Positions 35,027 to 42,620 of a stretch of 64,000 nucleotides of DNA are shown one piece after another. The position numbers were made by a program, and so were the translations under genes. The notes beneath the pieces are model-generated. The model did not search any database and had not been told where the DNA came from. It was given only the letters and a program-made list of their open reading frames with translations. This stretch comes from a virus, in IMG/VR virus record IMGVR_UViG_3300033153_013547, positions 186,001 through 250,000 of that record; one strand, 5' to 3'. Numbering within the stretch: position 1 is the stretch's first letter; every line of letters starts with the position of its first letter.

Positions 35027-36009
35027 TACTTACTTCCTTTACAATACTTGTCTATAATATTTTTGATTGAGAATTTTCCTCTTCCGTATTTCTGTTGCAA
35101 GAATAAATTCACTTCGCCCTGTCCTAAACCTTTGTCTAACAACGATTTATAATCATTACGGATCGAGGCAATTTCTCCTTCTTCTATCTTTTTGCCCTGA
35201 TTTTTGGGCACAACATTTACCACTTTTTTCATGTTATCAAGATCACAACCAAATTTTATCTCTCCCAATTTACTAATATGATGATCAAAAATACTCTTAT
35301 TAATCTCATATCCCACTATCTTTCTGCCCAATTTGATAGCATTATATGCTGTAGTAAAATTACCCATAAAAAAATCACACACCATATCCCCAGCATTGGA
35401 TGAATATAAAATCATTTTTCTAACCAATTCATTTGGTAGTTTGTTTTGGTTTTTTGGTATTTTGGGATCATATTCTTTATTAATAATAAAGACATCTTCT
35501 AGATCCTGATATAACAATGACTTACCTGTGGAGGTCTTTTCTTGTGATCCAAATCTACAATAGGTATTGAAAATATTTTTGCTTTTTATGCTTTTGCTAT
35601 AATATAAAATATGATAATGTGAAGTTACATATTTCTTTTTTGTATACACACCAAAATTATATTTCCAGATAATATGATTAATCTCATGTAACTTTAGGGC
35701 ATAAGCTGCATTTAACACATGCCTCAAATTACTATGTCCCATGATAATATACATTGACCCATTTGGTTTCAATATTCTGGATGCTTCTGTCATCCACTCA
35801 TGCGTCCATTTCCCGTAATCTGCAGGGGCTTCGACATAACCATCTATGATATTAGACGAATCTCTTTTATAGTGTTTATCAAATGATATCTCATCAATGC
35901 CAAATGGTGGATCATATATCCCTAAATCAACATGATTATCTGGGATATCTGCTCTGCTGCTCATACAATCAGCATTAAATATCTGAATTTTGGGTTTTCT
36001 TTCTCTCAT
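35026..36009 (-). CDS. DNA methyltransferase, 327 aa
   Basis: Catalytic DPPF at residues 33-36 (LGIYDPPFGIDE), followed by SRILKPNGSMYIIMGHSN and a late SAM-binding-type segment DMVCDFFMGNFTTAYNAI. This is the permuted amino-methyltransferase order with an altered SAM motif (FMGN for the usual FxGSG). The C-terminal 60 residues look like a DNA-binding extension with a helical hairpin (DYKSLLDKGLGQGEVNLFLQQ). It is the first gene of the methyltransferase/nuclease run in transcription order. Confidence 0.8.
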   Translation of the reverse strand: MRERKPKIQIFNADCMSSRADIPDNHVDLGIYDPPFGIDEISFDKHYKRDSSNIIDGYVEAPADYGKWTHEWMTEASRILKPNGSMYIIMGHSNLRHVLNAAYALKLHEINHIIWKYNFGVYTKKKYVTSHYHILYYSKSIKSKNIFNTYCRFGSQEKTSTGKSLLYQDLEDVFIINKEYDPKIPKNQNKLPNELVRKMILYSSNAGDMVCDFFMGNFTTAYNAIKLGRKIVGYEINKSIFDHHISKLGEIKFGCDLDNMKKVVNVVPKNQGKKIEEGEIASIRNDYKSLLDKGLGQGEVNLFLQQKYGRGKFSIKNIIDKYCKGSK

Positions 36010-36043
36010 TTAACCATCTCTCTTACGTGTCATCACCATCCAT

Positions 36044-36367
36044 CTACTCTTCCTCATAATACTCAAGAAGTTCTTGAATAAGATTAGCTTTCTCTATGCT
36101 TTTTGTATAACCTGCTCGTATTCTAGCATGGTGTTGCCTTTTCACAGAATCCTTCGTTTCTTCTGGTTCCTGACATTCCTTGGTCTCTTCACCATAAATC
36201 TTGATAGACTGTGGCTGATATTGTGGATCACTATGTTGCGCACAATAAACCAAACAAGCCAAATCAGACAAGTCTTCTAATTTCTGAAGAGCTTCTCTCT
36301 TTGTCTGTGCCTCAACCATTACTTCTGCATCAATAATCCATTCAACAGGAATGATAAATTGTTTCAT
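36044..36367 (-). CDS. Small acidic protein, recurrent A-x-(T/S)-x-x-EA module, 107 aa
   Basis: Begins KQFIIPVEWIIDAEVMVEAQTKREALQKLEDL split by strand and helix, the pattern of a small module found repeatedly in this region (36367, 37381, 38454, 41657, 62979, 63612). The second half is charged and helical. No function is known. It is joined to the upstream gene by one shared base. Confidence 0.6.
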   Translation of the reverse strand: MKQFIIPVEWIIDAEVMVEAQTKREALQKLEDLSDLACLVYCAQHSDPQYQPQSIKIYGEETKECQEPEETKDSVKRQHHARIRAGYTKSIEKANLIQELLEYYEEE

Positions 36368-36576
36368 TATAACTCCTCCACAAAATCTTCCATTTCCTCT
36401 ATAGAATCTTCATCAACATGAAACGAGTCATCTACATACCAAGCATCTCCTCCACTTTCAACACATTCTCTAGTAGACATTTTCCATGCTAATTCTAGTG
36501 CCTCTTTCTCTGTTTCAGCTTTAACATATACATCAACACCTACTCTCCATGTAACGAAGATGGCAAACTCTTTCAT
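36367..36576 (-). CDS. Small acidic protein, recurrent module, 69 aa
   Basis: A strand FAIFVTWRVGVDVYVKAE is followed by a helix TEKEALELAWKM and an acidic tail (about 15 Asp/Glu in the last 25 residues). It is a paralogue of the neighbouring 107-aa protein in its first 35 residues. The strong acidity might mimic DNA or bind basic host proteins, but that is speculation. Overlaps both neighbours by one base. Confidence 0.6.
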   Translation of the reverse strand: MKEFAIFVTWRVGVDVYVKAETEKEALELAWKMSTRECVESGGDAWYVDDSFHVDEDSIEEMEDFVEEL

Positions 36577-37148
36577 TATAACTCCTCCATAACTTTTTCC
36601 AAAATCTCATCAAGGTCAAGTGGTTTTCCTAATAATTCAGCCCATTCTGTCAACTTGATTGTTTGATGATAATCACCATCAGGATAGTAATTGGAAAGAT
36701 AGGGCCAATCAAACTCAGTAAGCACTTGTTTAGCATATTCTTTTGCTATGCCATAGGCTGTTTCATGATCATCTGCTATGATCTCAAAATAAAATTTGAA
36801 GTCGTGGCCTTTTGGTTTATAAAATCGTTTTATAATATCATGTTCACCATAAACCGTATAACAAGGACGATGCTCCCACAATTTGAGATTCTCATCAGCA
36901 CCTTCGTCTTCAATAATAATATAACCCTTACGATCAGTATAAAAGTCCCAATTAGCTTCAGTTATACTGAAACTATATTTCATTTGGTAATCCACAATAG
37001 TCTCTATTGGATAACCAAGGATTTCACAATACTGTTGCTGATCACTATCTAATTTAGCAACAGATTTCTCAGCCAGTTCTTCTGTAGCAAACACTCCATG
37101 AATAGATGCCTTGCAATCCCTGTTGATAACTACCCATACTTCTACCAT
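36576..37148 (-). CDS. Hypothetical acidic protein, 190 aa
   Basis: Two alpha/beta parts. The first (VEVWVVINRDCKASIHGVFA, then TEELAEKSVAKL) resembles small phage regulatory or modulator proteins. The second contains KFYFEIIADDHETAYGIAKEYAKQ, again the strand plus 'A..EA/ETA' helix layout. So it may be a tandem version of the module seen next to it. No motif gives a function. Confidence 0.6.
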   Translation of the reverse strand: MVEVWVVINRDCKASIHGVFATEELAEKSVAKLDSDQQQYCEILGYPIETIVDYQMKYSFSITEANWDFYTDRKGYIIIEDEGADENLKLWEHRPCYTVYGEHDIIKRFYKPKGHDFKFYFEIIADDHETAYGIAKEYAKQVLTEFDWPYLSNYYPDGDYHQTIKLTEWAELLGKPLDLDEILEKVMEEL

Positions 37149-37372
37149 TCCTCTCCCTCCTCATACTCTTCCACAGGACAAACAGATTCAAGAACTCCAT
37201 AATCTGTGATCTTAGCATAGAATTCCTTGCCTTTTTGTAGCAAACCTAGATCTTGTAGAGTTTCTATACCTCTGTGTTCTACATATACCATTTGATCAAT
37301 TAGTTCAAGGACACCAATTGTGCCACCATTGTAGTTGAAATCAACTACCTCTACTAATTTATAATCTGTCAT
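37142..37372 (-). CDS. Hypothetical protein, 76 aa
   Basis: Short beta-rich protein (YKLVEVVDFNYNGGTIGVLELID, KGKEFYAKITDYGVLESV) with an acidic C-terminus EEYEEGEEW. It overlaps the downstream gene by 7 nt. No family recognised. Confidence 0.55.
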   Translation of the reverse strand: MTDYKLVEVVDFNYNGGTIGVLELIDQMVYVEHRGIETLQDLGLLQKGKEFYAKITDYGVLESVCPVEEYEEGEEW

Positions 37373-37380
37373 TTTCTCTC

Positions 37381-37878
37381 CTAATTAGGCTCAATTTCTT
37401 TTACAGACACAATGTCTTTCCACGTATTAGGCACATCCATATTGTAAGACAAGTGAAGTTCTGCTTCACCCAATGTCTTTACAATTTCTTTAGCATGCTT
37501 GGCATTCTTTGCAACAACATGTGTAGTATAATTTTTGGTAACATCCAGTTCCACAGCATATTCTTTACCCTCAGTGTTTTCTGAATCTTCAATAATTTCT
37601 ACATCCATTAGAGAAGCCACAAGACTAAGATCTAATACCACAGGTGTGCAATCCATTTTACCTATCCCAGACTCATACCATCTATAGATTGTAAGATTGT
37701 GCCGTTTATTATAATCCTGCGTATCAGCACTTGCCTCATCTTCTTCTACCAATCCATAAGATGGATCATGATCATCTTCTGGCAATCCTAATTCCATGGT
37801 ATATTCAGAAATACCAGCAATCTTTGTTCTTGCATATGCCAAAAATACCTTAGGAGTCATTTTGGTTTTCTCTGTCAT
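37381..37878 (-). CDS. Hypothetical protein with recurrent module, 165 aa
   Basis: The C-terminal 55 residues (YAVELDVTKNYTTHVVAKN, then AKHAKEIVKTLGEAEL) carry the strand-helix module shared with several small neighbours. The N-terminal part is of unknown type, with FLAYARTKIAGISEYTMELG. Acidic overall. It stands 8 nt upstream of the 76-aa gene. Confidence 0.58.
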   Translation of the reverse strand: MTEKTKMTPKVFLAYARTKIAGISEYTMELGLPEDDHDPSYGLVEEDEASADTQDYNKRHNLTIYRWYESGIGKMDCTPVVLDLSLVASLMDVEIIEDSENTEGKEYAVELDVTKNYTTHVVAKNAKHAKEIVKTLGEAELHLSYNMDVPNTWKDIVSVKEIEPN

Positions 37879-37885
37879 AATGTCC

Positions 37886-38080
37886 TCACTTTGCTTTAAA
37901 ATTGAACATACTAAGACAAATACTCAATAGAAGAGCTTGCCAATAATTGATAGCAGGTAGGCCAAATATACAACACATAAACCACACATTCCAGAATAAC
38001 TGGATAAACAAAGCAATCACAAATATTAAGCAAACTCCTGCCACAATTGCTCCCCACATTGTTTGTTTCTCATTCATCAT
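37886..38080 (-). CDS. Two-helix membrane protein, 64 aa
   Basis: ATG 38080 is used because AGAGGA lies immediately upstream; a longer frame from 38140 overlaps the preceding gene heavily. Hydrophobic segments at about residues 9-30 (WGAIVAGVCLIFVIALFIQLF) and 34-58 give a hairpin membrane topology. It is small and basic at its end (FNFKAK). Function unknown. Confidence 0.58.
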   Translation of the reverse strand: MMNEKQTMWGAIVAGVCLIFVIALFIQLFWNVWFMCCIFGLPAINYWQALLLSICLSMFNFKAK

Positions 38081-38330
38081 TTTTCCTCTCAAGATCTTCT
38101 GTCTCTTGCTCAAGATCTCTAATATCTTGTTTGAGATCACCCACTTTCTCTTGCAGAAATTCTTTGTCTTCTTTCAATGTGTTTCTGGTATCAAGCAATG
38201 TTGTATATTGTTTCCAATAATCAATTAAGGCTCTTACCTCTCGTTGTGACAACTGCACAAATTCATTGTCTAACAGCCTTTTCTCTATATCTGAAATATC
38301 TTCCTTGCCTAATCTATATTCATATACCAT
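38070..38330 (-). CDS. Coiled-coil protein, 86 aa
   Basis: After a short N-terminus the protein is one long helix; the last 35 residues (EDKEFLQEKVGDLKQDIRD, then LEQETEDLERKN) have clear heptad spacing of Leu and Val. It may oligomerise or tether a partner. It overlaps the start of the small membrane protein gene by 11 nt, so the two could be partners. Confidence 0.6.
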   Translation of the reverse strand: MVYEYRLGKEDISDIEKRLLDNEFVQLSQREVRALIDYWKQYTTLLDTRNTLKEDKEFLQEKVGDLKQDIRDLEQETEDLERKNDE

Positions 38331-38348
38331 TCCTCAATCTCCTTTGGA

Positions 38349-38450
38349 CTATAATACTGGTAATTTATTGTTATGCCATGAATGCAAATCTTCTGCCAAA
38401 CCTGATCCAGTGCATCCAGCAAGTTCAATGTTTTCTAAATGGTAATTCAT
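38349..38450 (-). CDS. Very small protein, 33 aa
   Basis: A frame from ATG 38450 to TAG at 38349-38351 fills the gap between two genes and has GGAG 8 nt upstream, at the end of the preceding gene. The peptide starts MNYHLENIELAG and contains a CTGSGLAEDLHSWH segment. Good spacing in an otherwise gap-free operon supports it; no homology is claimed. Confidence 0.45.
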   Translation of the reverse strand: MNYHLENIELAGCTGSGLAEDLHSWHNNKLPVL

Positions 38451-38453
38451 TTT

Positions 38454-38651
38454 CTACTCCTCCAATTCATTTACTGTCCACTCATCTGGATCAAGGGTGT
38501 GATTATATTCAAAACCAGTGAGCATAATTCCCTTTGATTCGTCCTCTTCACAAAGACCATCATTTAACTTTTTGACTGCTTCTTCTTTTGAACCAGCATT
38601 AACTACAAAATATGCGAAATGAATTTCCTTGACTCCTACTTCAAATTTCAT
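38454..38651 (-). CDS. Small acidic protein, recurrent module, 65 aa
   Basis: ATG 38651 is preferred (GAGGTG 6-7 nt upstream) over an in-frame start at 38693. Begins KFEVGVKEIHFAYFVVNAG and continues SKEEAVKKLNDG, the strand plus 'sxEEAv' helix of the recurrent small module. The acidic C-terminus is DPDEWTVNELEE. Function unknown. Confidence 0.58.
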   Translation of the reverse strand: MKFEVGVKEIHFAYFVVNAGSKEEAVKKLNDGLCEEDESKGIMLTGFEYNHTLDPDEWTVNELEE

Positions 38652-38711
38652 TTTACACCTCGTCAGATAATTGCACCATCCATCGATCAACATTTTGTTT
38701 TTCTTCAGTCA

Positions 38712-39197
38712 TTAGTCAGGCATAGATGAATAGTGATAAGTATAATAAACCTCCATCCGCACGGGGATCGCCCCATATTGTCTGGTATCAGTGTATGTTT
38801 GGCCAGTTATACAACCCACAGCAGTCGTTACAATATCTCCGAAAAACACAACGCGTTCCATAGACCCAAGCCTGTGTCGCAATTTTATTGTGTCTCCACA
38901 ATCAAGATAAGCAGAGTGTTTAAGGACTGCTTTATCTTTTTCTCCTGATGTATTTAAAAATACAAAACTTACTGTAATTTGCTTGATAGGTTCTTTAGTA
39001 TAATTGACAATATAAGCTTCTACTACGTTGATATCTCCATTATTACGATTGTTTGATCTGATTTTCTCCAGTAGTTTTGTATTACCTTCTGGCGATGTAT
39101 ATGGGATCGTGTCAGACTCATAATTATTACAACAAATATAGTAAATAATTATTCCGACTATTATAATACCCAATGTCACGAAGATCCACATAATCAT
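38712..39197 (-). CDS. Membrane-anchored protein, 161 aa
   Basis: An N-terminal membrane helix (residues 2-24, IMWIFVTLGIIIVGIIIYYICC) acts as signal anchor. The remaining 135 residues are beta-rich (KQITVSFVFLNTSGEKDKAVL, GDTIKLRHRLGSMERVVFFG) and resemble a small beta-sandwich displayed outside the cytoplasm. Family unknown. Confidence 0.62.
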   Translation of the reverse strand: MIMWIFVTLGIIIVGIIIYYICCNNYESDTIPYTSPEGNTKLLEKIRSNNRNNGDINVVEAYIVNYTKEPIKQITVSFVFLNTSGEKDKAVLKHSAYLDCGDTIKLRHRLGSMERVVFFGDIVTTAVGCITGQTYTDTRQYGAIPVRMEVYYTYHYSSMPD

Positions 39198-39267
39198 TTT
39201 ATTTCTCCTCTATGCTTACTCCCCAAAGAATCCTATCAGACTATCAAAAAGTTCATAGATTGATTGA

Positions 39268-39441
39268 CTATTCACTTCTTGTTCCAAGAGCGTTTTTACT
39301 AAGAGACCTCTCACTTGCGCTCCATTTGGTTACTTTTATTGTTAGTTTACCTTCATCATCTGACGGATGCAATCCAATATTCACACCACCACTACCGTCC
39401 TCAAAATTTAGGGTAAACCCTATTTTCTTATTCAGTTTCAT
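39268..39441 (-). CDS. Small beta-rich protein, 57 aa
   Basis: A frame from ATG 39441 to TAG 39268-39270 fills a stretch otherwise without a gene; GAGGGT lies 8 nt upstream of the start. The peptide begins MKLNKKIGFTLNFEDGSGG and continues GKLTIKVTKWSASER. Composition is like a real small protein. Function unknown. Confidence 0.55.
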   Translation of the reverse strand: MKLNKKIGFTLNFEDGSGGVNIGLHPSDDEGKLTIKVTKWSASERSLSKNALGTRSE

Positions 39442-39450
39442 TGTCTACCC

Positions 39451-39636
39451 TCACTTGTCTTTGTTTTTTCTTCCCAATACTTCATCCAACCATTTTTGTG
39501 TTTCCTCAGGGAGATCTTCGTCATCATCGCCCATCAATTTTTCTAACTTTTTGTCAATACTATATGAGCTCTCAAGGATCTTGATCAATATTTCAGCAAT
39601 GAGTTTCTCACCATCTGTGGCATACTTATTGGTCAT
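39451..39636 (-). CDS. Small helical protein, 61 aa
   Basis: ATG 39636 has AGAGGAA 6 nt upstream and is preferred over 39654. The protein is mostly helical (KLIAEILIKILESSYSIDKK) with an acidic centre and a basic end (GRKNKDK). It overlaps the upstream gene by 11 nt. Function unknown. Confidence 0.55.
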   Translation of the reverse strand: MTNKYATDGEKLIAEILIKILESSYSIDKKLEKLMGDDDEDLPEETQKWLDEVLGRKNKDK

Positions 39637-40054
39637 TCTGTTCCTCTCCATCATCTACTGTCGCGGCAATCATATGATCAGCAGCAACTTTTATTACAGG
39701 CTTATCAGGCATCATCTGTTTTAGTTCTTCTATAGGATTGATACTATTCCAGTCTGAATTTTCAATAGCATGAACAACCATTTCTACCCCATGTTTGTCT
39801 TCAAGATCAGATAAAAACTCTTTGTGGTTTTCAGAACCCACATTGCTAAAATCTATATCACGCAGCCCTGGAAACTGTTTTAGAAGACGTTCCTTTGCCC
39901 AATCAAATGCTCGTGGAATCTGATGAGTGTAAATCTCATCTCCCGTCAGGAAGTTTAGTATTTCATATACTTCAGACATTCCACATAATAGTCTACCACC
40001 AATAACTGTCAAAACAGCACCTGTACTAAAAACTTTTGACTTTATTTCACTCAT
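39626..40054 (-). CDS. Conserved-looking phage protein, 142 aa
   Basis: The N-terminal half reads FSTGAVLTVIGGRLLCGMSE, then VYEILNFLTGDEIYTHQIPRA, a pattern I associate with small uncharacterised phage proteins. The second half holds amphipathic helices (IEELKQMMPDKPVIKVA). No catalytic motif is visible. Overlaps the upstream gene by 8 nt. Confidence 0.6.
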   Translation of the reverse strand: MSEIKSKVFSTGAVLTVIGGRLLCGMSEVYEILNFLTGDEIYTHQIPRAFDWAKERLLKQFPGLRDIDFSNVGSENHKEFLSDLEDKHGVEMVVHAIENSDWNSINPIEELKQMMPDKPVIKVAADHMIAATVDDGEEQNDQ

Positions 40055-40313
40055 CAGAACCCTCTTTTTTATTTATTATTCTCATAAATTCTTCATGTGA
40101 ATAATAATTATCATTGATTGTTATACCTTTTTCAATCTCTATTGCAAAATCGAACAAGATTGTTTCGCCTTCGTCAGCATGAGCCATAACATCTCGAAGT
40201 AACATAACATCGTCTATGATCAATTCTTTATGATAACTCCCATAATAATTGTTATAGTCATCATTCAAAACATATCCATACAAAACATTATCATGTATAT
40301 CAGTAAACTTCAT
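40047..40313 (-). CDS. Hypothetical acidic protein, 88 aa
   Basis: Begins MKFTDIHDNVLYGYVLNDDYNN and contains a strand ETILFDFAIEIEKGITIND. The frame stays open upstream of ATG through a short sequence related to the repeated CTAACTGGGT element (40321-40348). No family recognised. Confidence 0.55.
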   Translation of the reverse strand: MKFTDIHDNVLYGYVLNDDYNNYYGSYHKELIIDDVMLLRDVMAHADEGETILFDFAIEIEKGITINDNYYSHEEFMRIINKKEGSDE

Positions 40314-40352
40314 AGCCCTGAGACTAACCCAGTTAGACGTCTTTCCATCCTC

Positions 40353-40694
40353 CTATGGATCCCACACAGTATTTACATAGTTATCCACCATAGTATATTC
40401 ACCATTGGATTCCCATGCATAGATTTCCATACGCCAATTAGGATATTCATAGGTGATTACAGTAACAACAGAACCATTAACACAGGTCAGAATATATGTC
40501 CTTGTATTTTCCTTTTTCACAGCCAGAACATACCCATCATCATATAATTCTTTCTCAAGATTTATAAACACTGGTGATTTCCAATCTGGACCATTGACTG
40601 TTTGTTGCTGATGATGACTCATAAGAAATATAGTTATGATTCCACAAATACAGACAAGAAGCCACAAACCTTTTGTATAACTATTTGTGTTCAT
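40353..40694 (-). CDS. Membrane-anchored protein, 113 aa
   Basis: Signal-anchor helix at about residues 9-26 (LWLLVCICGIITIFLMS), then a soluble beta-rich domain of 85 residues with YDDGYVLAVKKENTRTYILT and TVITYEYPNWRMEIYA. Likely faces outside the cytoplasm. Family unknown. One base shared with the upstream gene. Confidence 0.6.
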   Translation of the reverse strand: MNTNSYTKGLWLLVCICGIITIFLMSHHQQQTVNGPDWKSPVFINLEKELYDDGYVLAVKKENTRTYILTCVNGSVVTVITYEYPNWRMEIYAWESNGEYTMVDNYVNTVWDP

Positions 40695-41044
40695 TATCCT
40701 ACCACTTCAAGCCCAAACTTTTTGCAAACACTCCATAAAACCTCATCCCTCATTTGAGCACTCAATGGATCAAGTAGTTCTGTTATCTGAATACATACAC
40801 TGTTTTCACGAGCATTAAGAGCCCTGTCATACTCATGGCTTACTAATATTTCAAGATGTCTGATCAGATCTCTCATATCAGGTTTATCCAGAACAACCCA
40901 TAAGTTATCATGGCCAATAAGTATGCCAAACTCTTTTCCATCATCTCCACTGGAAAAATAGATCTGATTCCCCTGATTGTCACCTATTTCTATTTCCATA
41001 ACGGGATCATCTTTCTTGTTTGGCCTTGTTTGTTTTACTGCCAT
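40694..41044 (-). CDS. Hypothetical protein, 116 aa
   Basis: A basic N-terminus (MAVKQTRPNKKDD) precedes a beta section (IEIGDNQGNQIYFSSGDD, FGILIGHDNLWVVLDKP) and helical segments (MRDLIRHLEILVSHEYDRAL). No motif recognised. AAGGAGAATAAAATG gives a good ribosome binding site. Confidence 0.58.
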   Translation of the reverse strand: MAVKQTRPNKKDDPVMEIEIGDNQGNQIYFSSGDDGKEFGILIGHDNLWVVLDKPDMRDLIRHLEILVSHEYDRALNARENSVCIQITELLDPLSAQMRDEVLWSVCKKFGLEVVG

Positions 41045-41054
41045 TTTATTCTCC

Positions 41055-41372
41055 TTATTCCATTCCTAAATCTATACCTTCAGTGCTATCAACAGTCCCA
41101 ACTATGTTTTCTTCTTTGGCTACAAATAGAGCTTGTCCATCCTCTATGATCTCAGTAGTCCCAAACTTTCTGAATAATACTATCTGATCTGTTTTTAGCT
41201 CTTCTTTACAATCAGGACCTACACTCATTACTATACCAAGAGCAAGTCTGTCTCTCACACCCTCTCTTTCTACCACTGATTCTGGTATAATAACTCCACC
41301 ATCTGTTTTCTTCTCTGATGGTTCAACAGCTAATTTCAAAACAACTCTATCAAACAGAGGTATGACTGTCAT
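41055..41372 (-). CDS. GroES-like co-chaperonin, 105 aa
   Basis: Closest of the set to canonical GroES: PLFDRVVLKL, then KKTDGGVIIPES (mobile loop with hydrophobic VII in place of the GroEL-contacting IVL), LGIVMSVGP, KTDQIVLFRKFGTTEI and ENIVGTV. ATG 41372 is used because AGGAG lies 7 nt upstream. It is expected to form a heptameric lid and interact with a chaperonin cage. No GroEL is visible in the window, so a host GroEL is the likely partner. Confidence 0.85.
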   Translation of the reverse strand: MTVIPLFDRVVLKLAVEPSEKKTDGGVIIPESVVEREGVRDRLALGIVMSVGPDCKEELKTDQIVLFRKFGTTEIIEDGQALFVAKEENIVGTVDSTEGIDLGME

Positions 41373-41673
41373 ATTGATCTCCTTTTCCATGCACAACAAG
41401 ATACATATTTTCTACAGCACACATTTTATTACTTGCTGCCAATTTGTAAATTACAAAGTCAGCATTGTCACTTTGAGAATGTCTCAGTTTATCAAATCTT
41501 CTACACCTATATTCTATACCTTGACTATCTTTGAAGCCAACAGATGGTACTGCTATACAAGCTTGACAAGCTATTTTGAAAATGAGTTCTGGAAGATCAT
41601 CAAAACCTATGTGAGGATCTCCCCTTACCCATGTAATACGAAAATCGTTGGACATATCATTGATCGTTATCAT
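41350..41673 (-). CDS. Hypothetical protein, 107 aa
   Basis: Begins MITINDMSNDFRITWVRGD and includes a helix LPELIFKIACQACIAVP and a beta part YLVVHGKGDQYD. GAGGA lies 5-9 nt upstream of ATG 41673. It overlaps the GroES-like gene start by 23 nt. No family recognised. Confidence 0.55.
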   Translation of the reverse strand: MITINDMSNDFRITWVRGDPHIGFDDLPELIFKIACQACIAVPSVGFKDSQGIEYRCRRFDKLRHSQSDNADFVIYKLAASNKMCAVENMYLVVHGKGDQYDSHTSV

Positions 41674-41920
41674 TGTTATCCTCTTCGTTATACTCCAATA
41701 CTATCTCGTATTCGTCCTCAGACTCTTCACAACATTCTTCGTGGTCTATCTCGTAAAAACAATAACCATCTGTAGTTGTAAGTTCGTCATTAACTCGATA
41801 TACTTCGCAGTCTAAATGGCTTTTCAGTTTTTCTACGGCTTCTTCCAGACTATCTGCCTCTACCATCTCAGTCATATATTCGGAATTGATCCACCAGTAT
41901 TTCAAATCAAATTTAGTCAT
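41657..41920 (-). CDS. Small acidic protein, recurrent module, 87 aa
   Basis: A strand FDLKYWWINSEYMTEMVEAD followed by a helix SLEEAVEKLKSHL is the recurrent small module of this region. The C-terminal 30 residues are extremely acidic (EECCEESEDEYEIV, EEDNNDND). Function unknown. Overlaps the downstream gene by 17 nt. Confidence 0.6.
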   Translation of the reverse strand: MTKFDLKYWWINSEYMTEMVEADSLEEAVEKLKSHLDCEVYRVNDELTTTDGYCFYEIDHEECCEESEDEYEIVLEYNEEDNNDNDQ

Positions 41921-41932
41921 TTATTTATACCT

Positions 41933-42238
41933 CTATACATCAATTTCATCATCAGTATTGAGCTTAACTTCCATCTTTTGTGAAGCCTTGAATCCCACAG
42001 CCTTACGTGCTGGAATAATAATAGCCTCTCTGGTTCTTGGATTATATCCACCACGTTCCTTCTTTGTCTTGACAAATATTTTACCAATACCTCTCAATGA
42101 TACACCATTACCTGCAGATAGCTGATCCTCAATTACCTCACAAAATGCATCATACATTTTTCTACCAGTGGTAGTGTAGCAATTGAGCTTTTCAGCTAGT
42201 GCTTTAGCAACTTCTTCTTTACCACAAATATCAGACAT
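41933..42238 (-). CDS. HU/IHF-family DNA-binding protein, 101 aa
   Basis: Histone-like protein that bends or coats DNA. KEEVAKALAEKL and a second helix give the dimerisation core; VSLRGIGKIFVKTKKERGGYNPRTRE carries the beta-arm start, and the NP followed by IIIPARKAVGFKAS matches the intercalating arm and saddle of HU. ATG 42238 is used (AAGGAG upstream). Length matches the family norm of about 90-100. It may organise the phage genome or assist replication and recombination. Confidence 0.85.
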   Translation of the reverse strand: MSDICGKEEVAKALAEKLNCYTTTGRKMYDAFCEVIEDQLSAGNGVSLRGIGKIFVKTKKERGGYNPRTREAIIIPARKAVGFKASQKMEVKLNTDDEIDV

Positions 42239-42344
42239 TTTATCTATTCTCCTTTGAATTCTATACATAATACCTACTATGTAGTGAGATTATTGCATAT
42301 TTCAGGATATTTACACAACCTAACGTTTTTCATTTTACTTGCTT

Positions 42345-42443
42345 CTACAATTGACTCAATAATTGTGCAGACACTGTCTCCAAATATTCTGCTATAACCT
42401 TAGCAGAATCTTTGAGGTCCAGCATAATTTGATCCATAGACAT
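42345..42443 (-). CDS. Very small helical protein, 32 aa
   Basis: A frame from ATG 42443 to TAG 42345-42347 begins 3 nt after the preceding stop, with GGGTAG just upstream as a weak ribosome binding site. The peptide starts MSMDQIMLDLKDSAKVIAE and continues as one amphipathic helix. It might be a real micro-protein, but support is limited to spacing and composition. Confidence 0.4.
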   Translation of the reverse strand: MSMDQIMLDLKDSAKVIAEYLETVSAQLLSQL

Positions 42444-42446
42444 AGA

Positions 42447-42620
42447 CTACCCATAAGTCCTACCTTGTATCAAAATTGGTCTCCAGGCAAGTTTGCTATC
42501 TATTGCTTCTAAACGTGCATATGCAGACATTCCTATATCTTCTCTAAAATCCCAGATTTCATAAACCAGTCGTATATGATTGTTATTATAGACTACTGTT
42601 TCTTTCCCTGTCACTTCCAT
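42447..42620 (-). CDS. Small protein, 57 aa
   Basis: A frame from ATG 42620 to TAG 42447-42449 overlaps the upstream gene by 10 nt and has AAGGAAA upstream. The peptide reads MEVTGKETVVYNNNHIRLVY, then EIWDFREDIG and ends LIQGRTYG, a plausible small beta/alpha protein. Together with the 32-aa gene it fills a 340-nt stretch. Function unknown. Confidence 0.55.
   Translation of the reverse strand: MEVTGKETVVYNNNHIRLVYEIWDFREDIGMSAYARLEAIDSKLAWRPILIQGRTYG

Noticed and set aside
39212-39724. 170-codon plus-strand frame
   Set aside because: It lies antisense to three well-spaced minus-strand genes with ribosome binding sites and has composition of an antisense shadow (rich in Ser, Leu, Phe).
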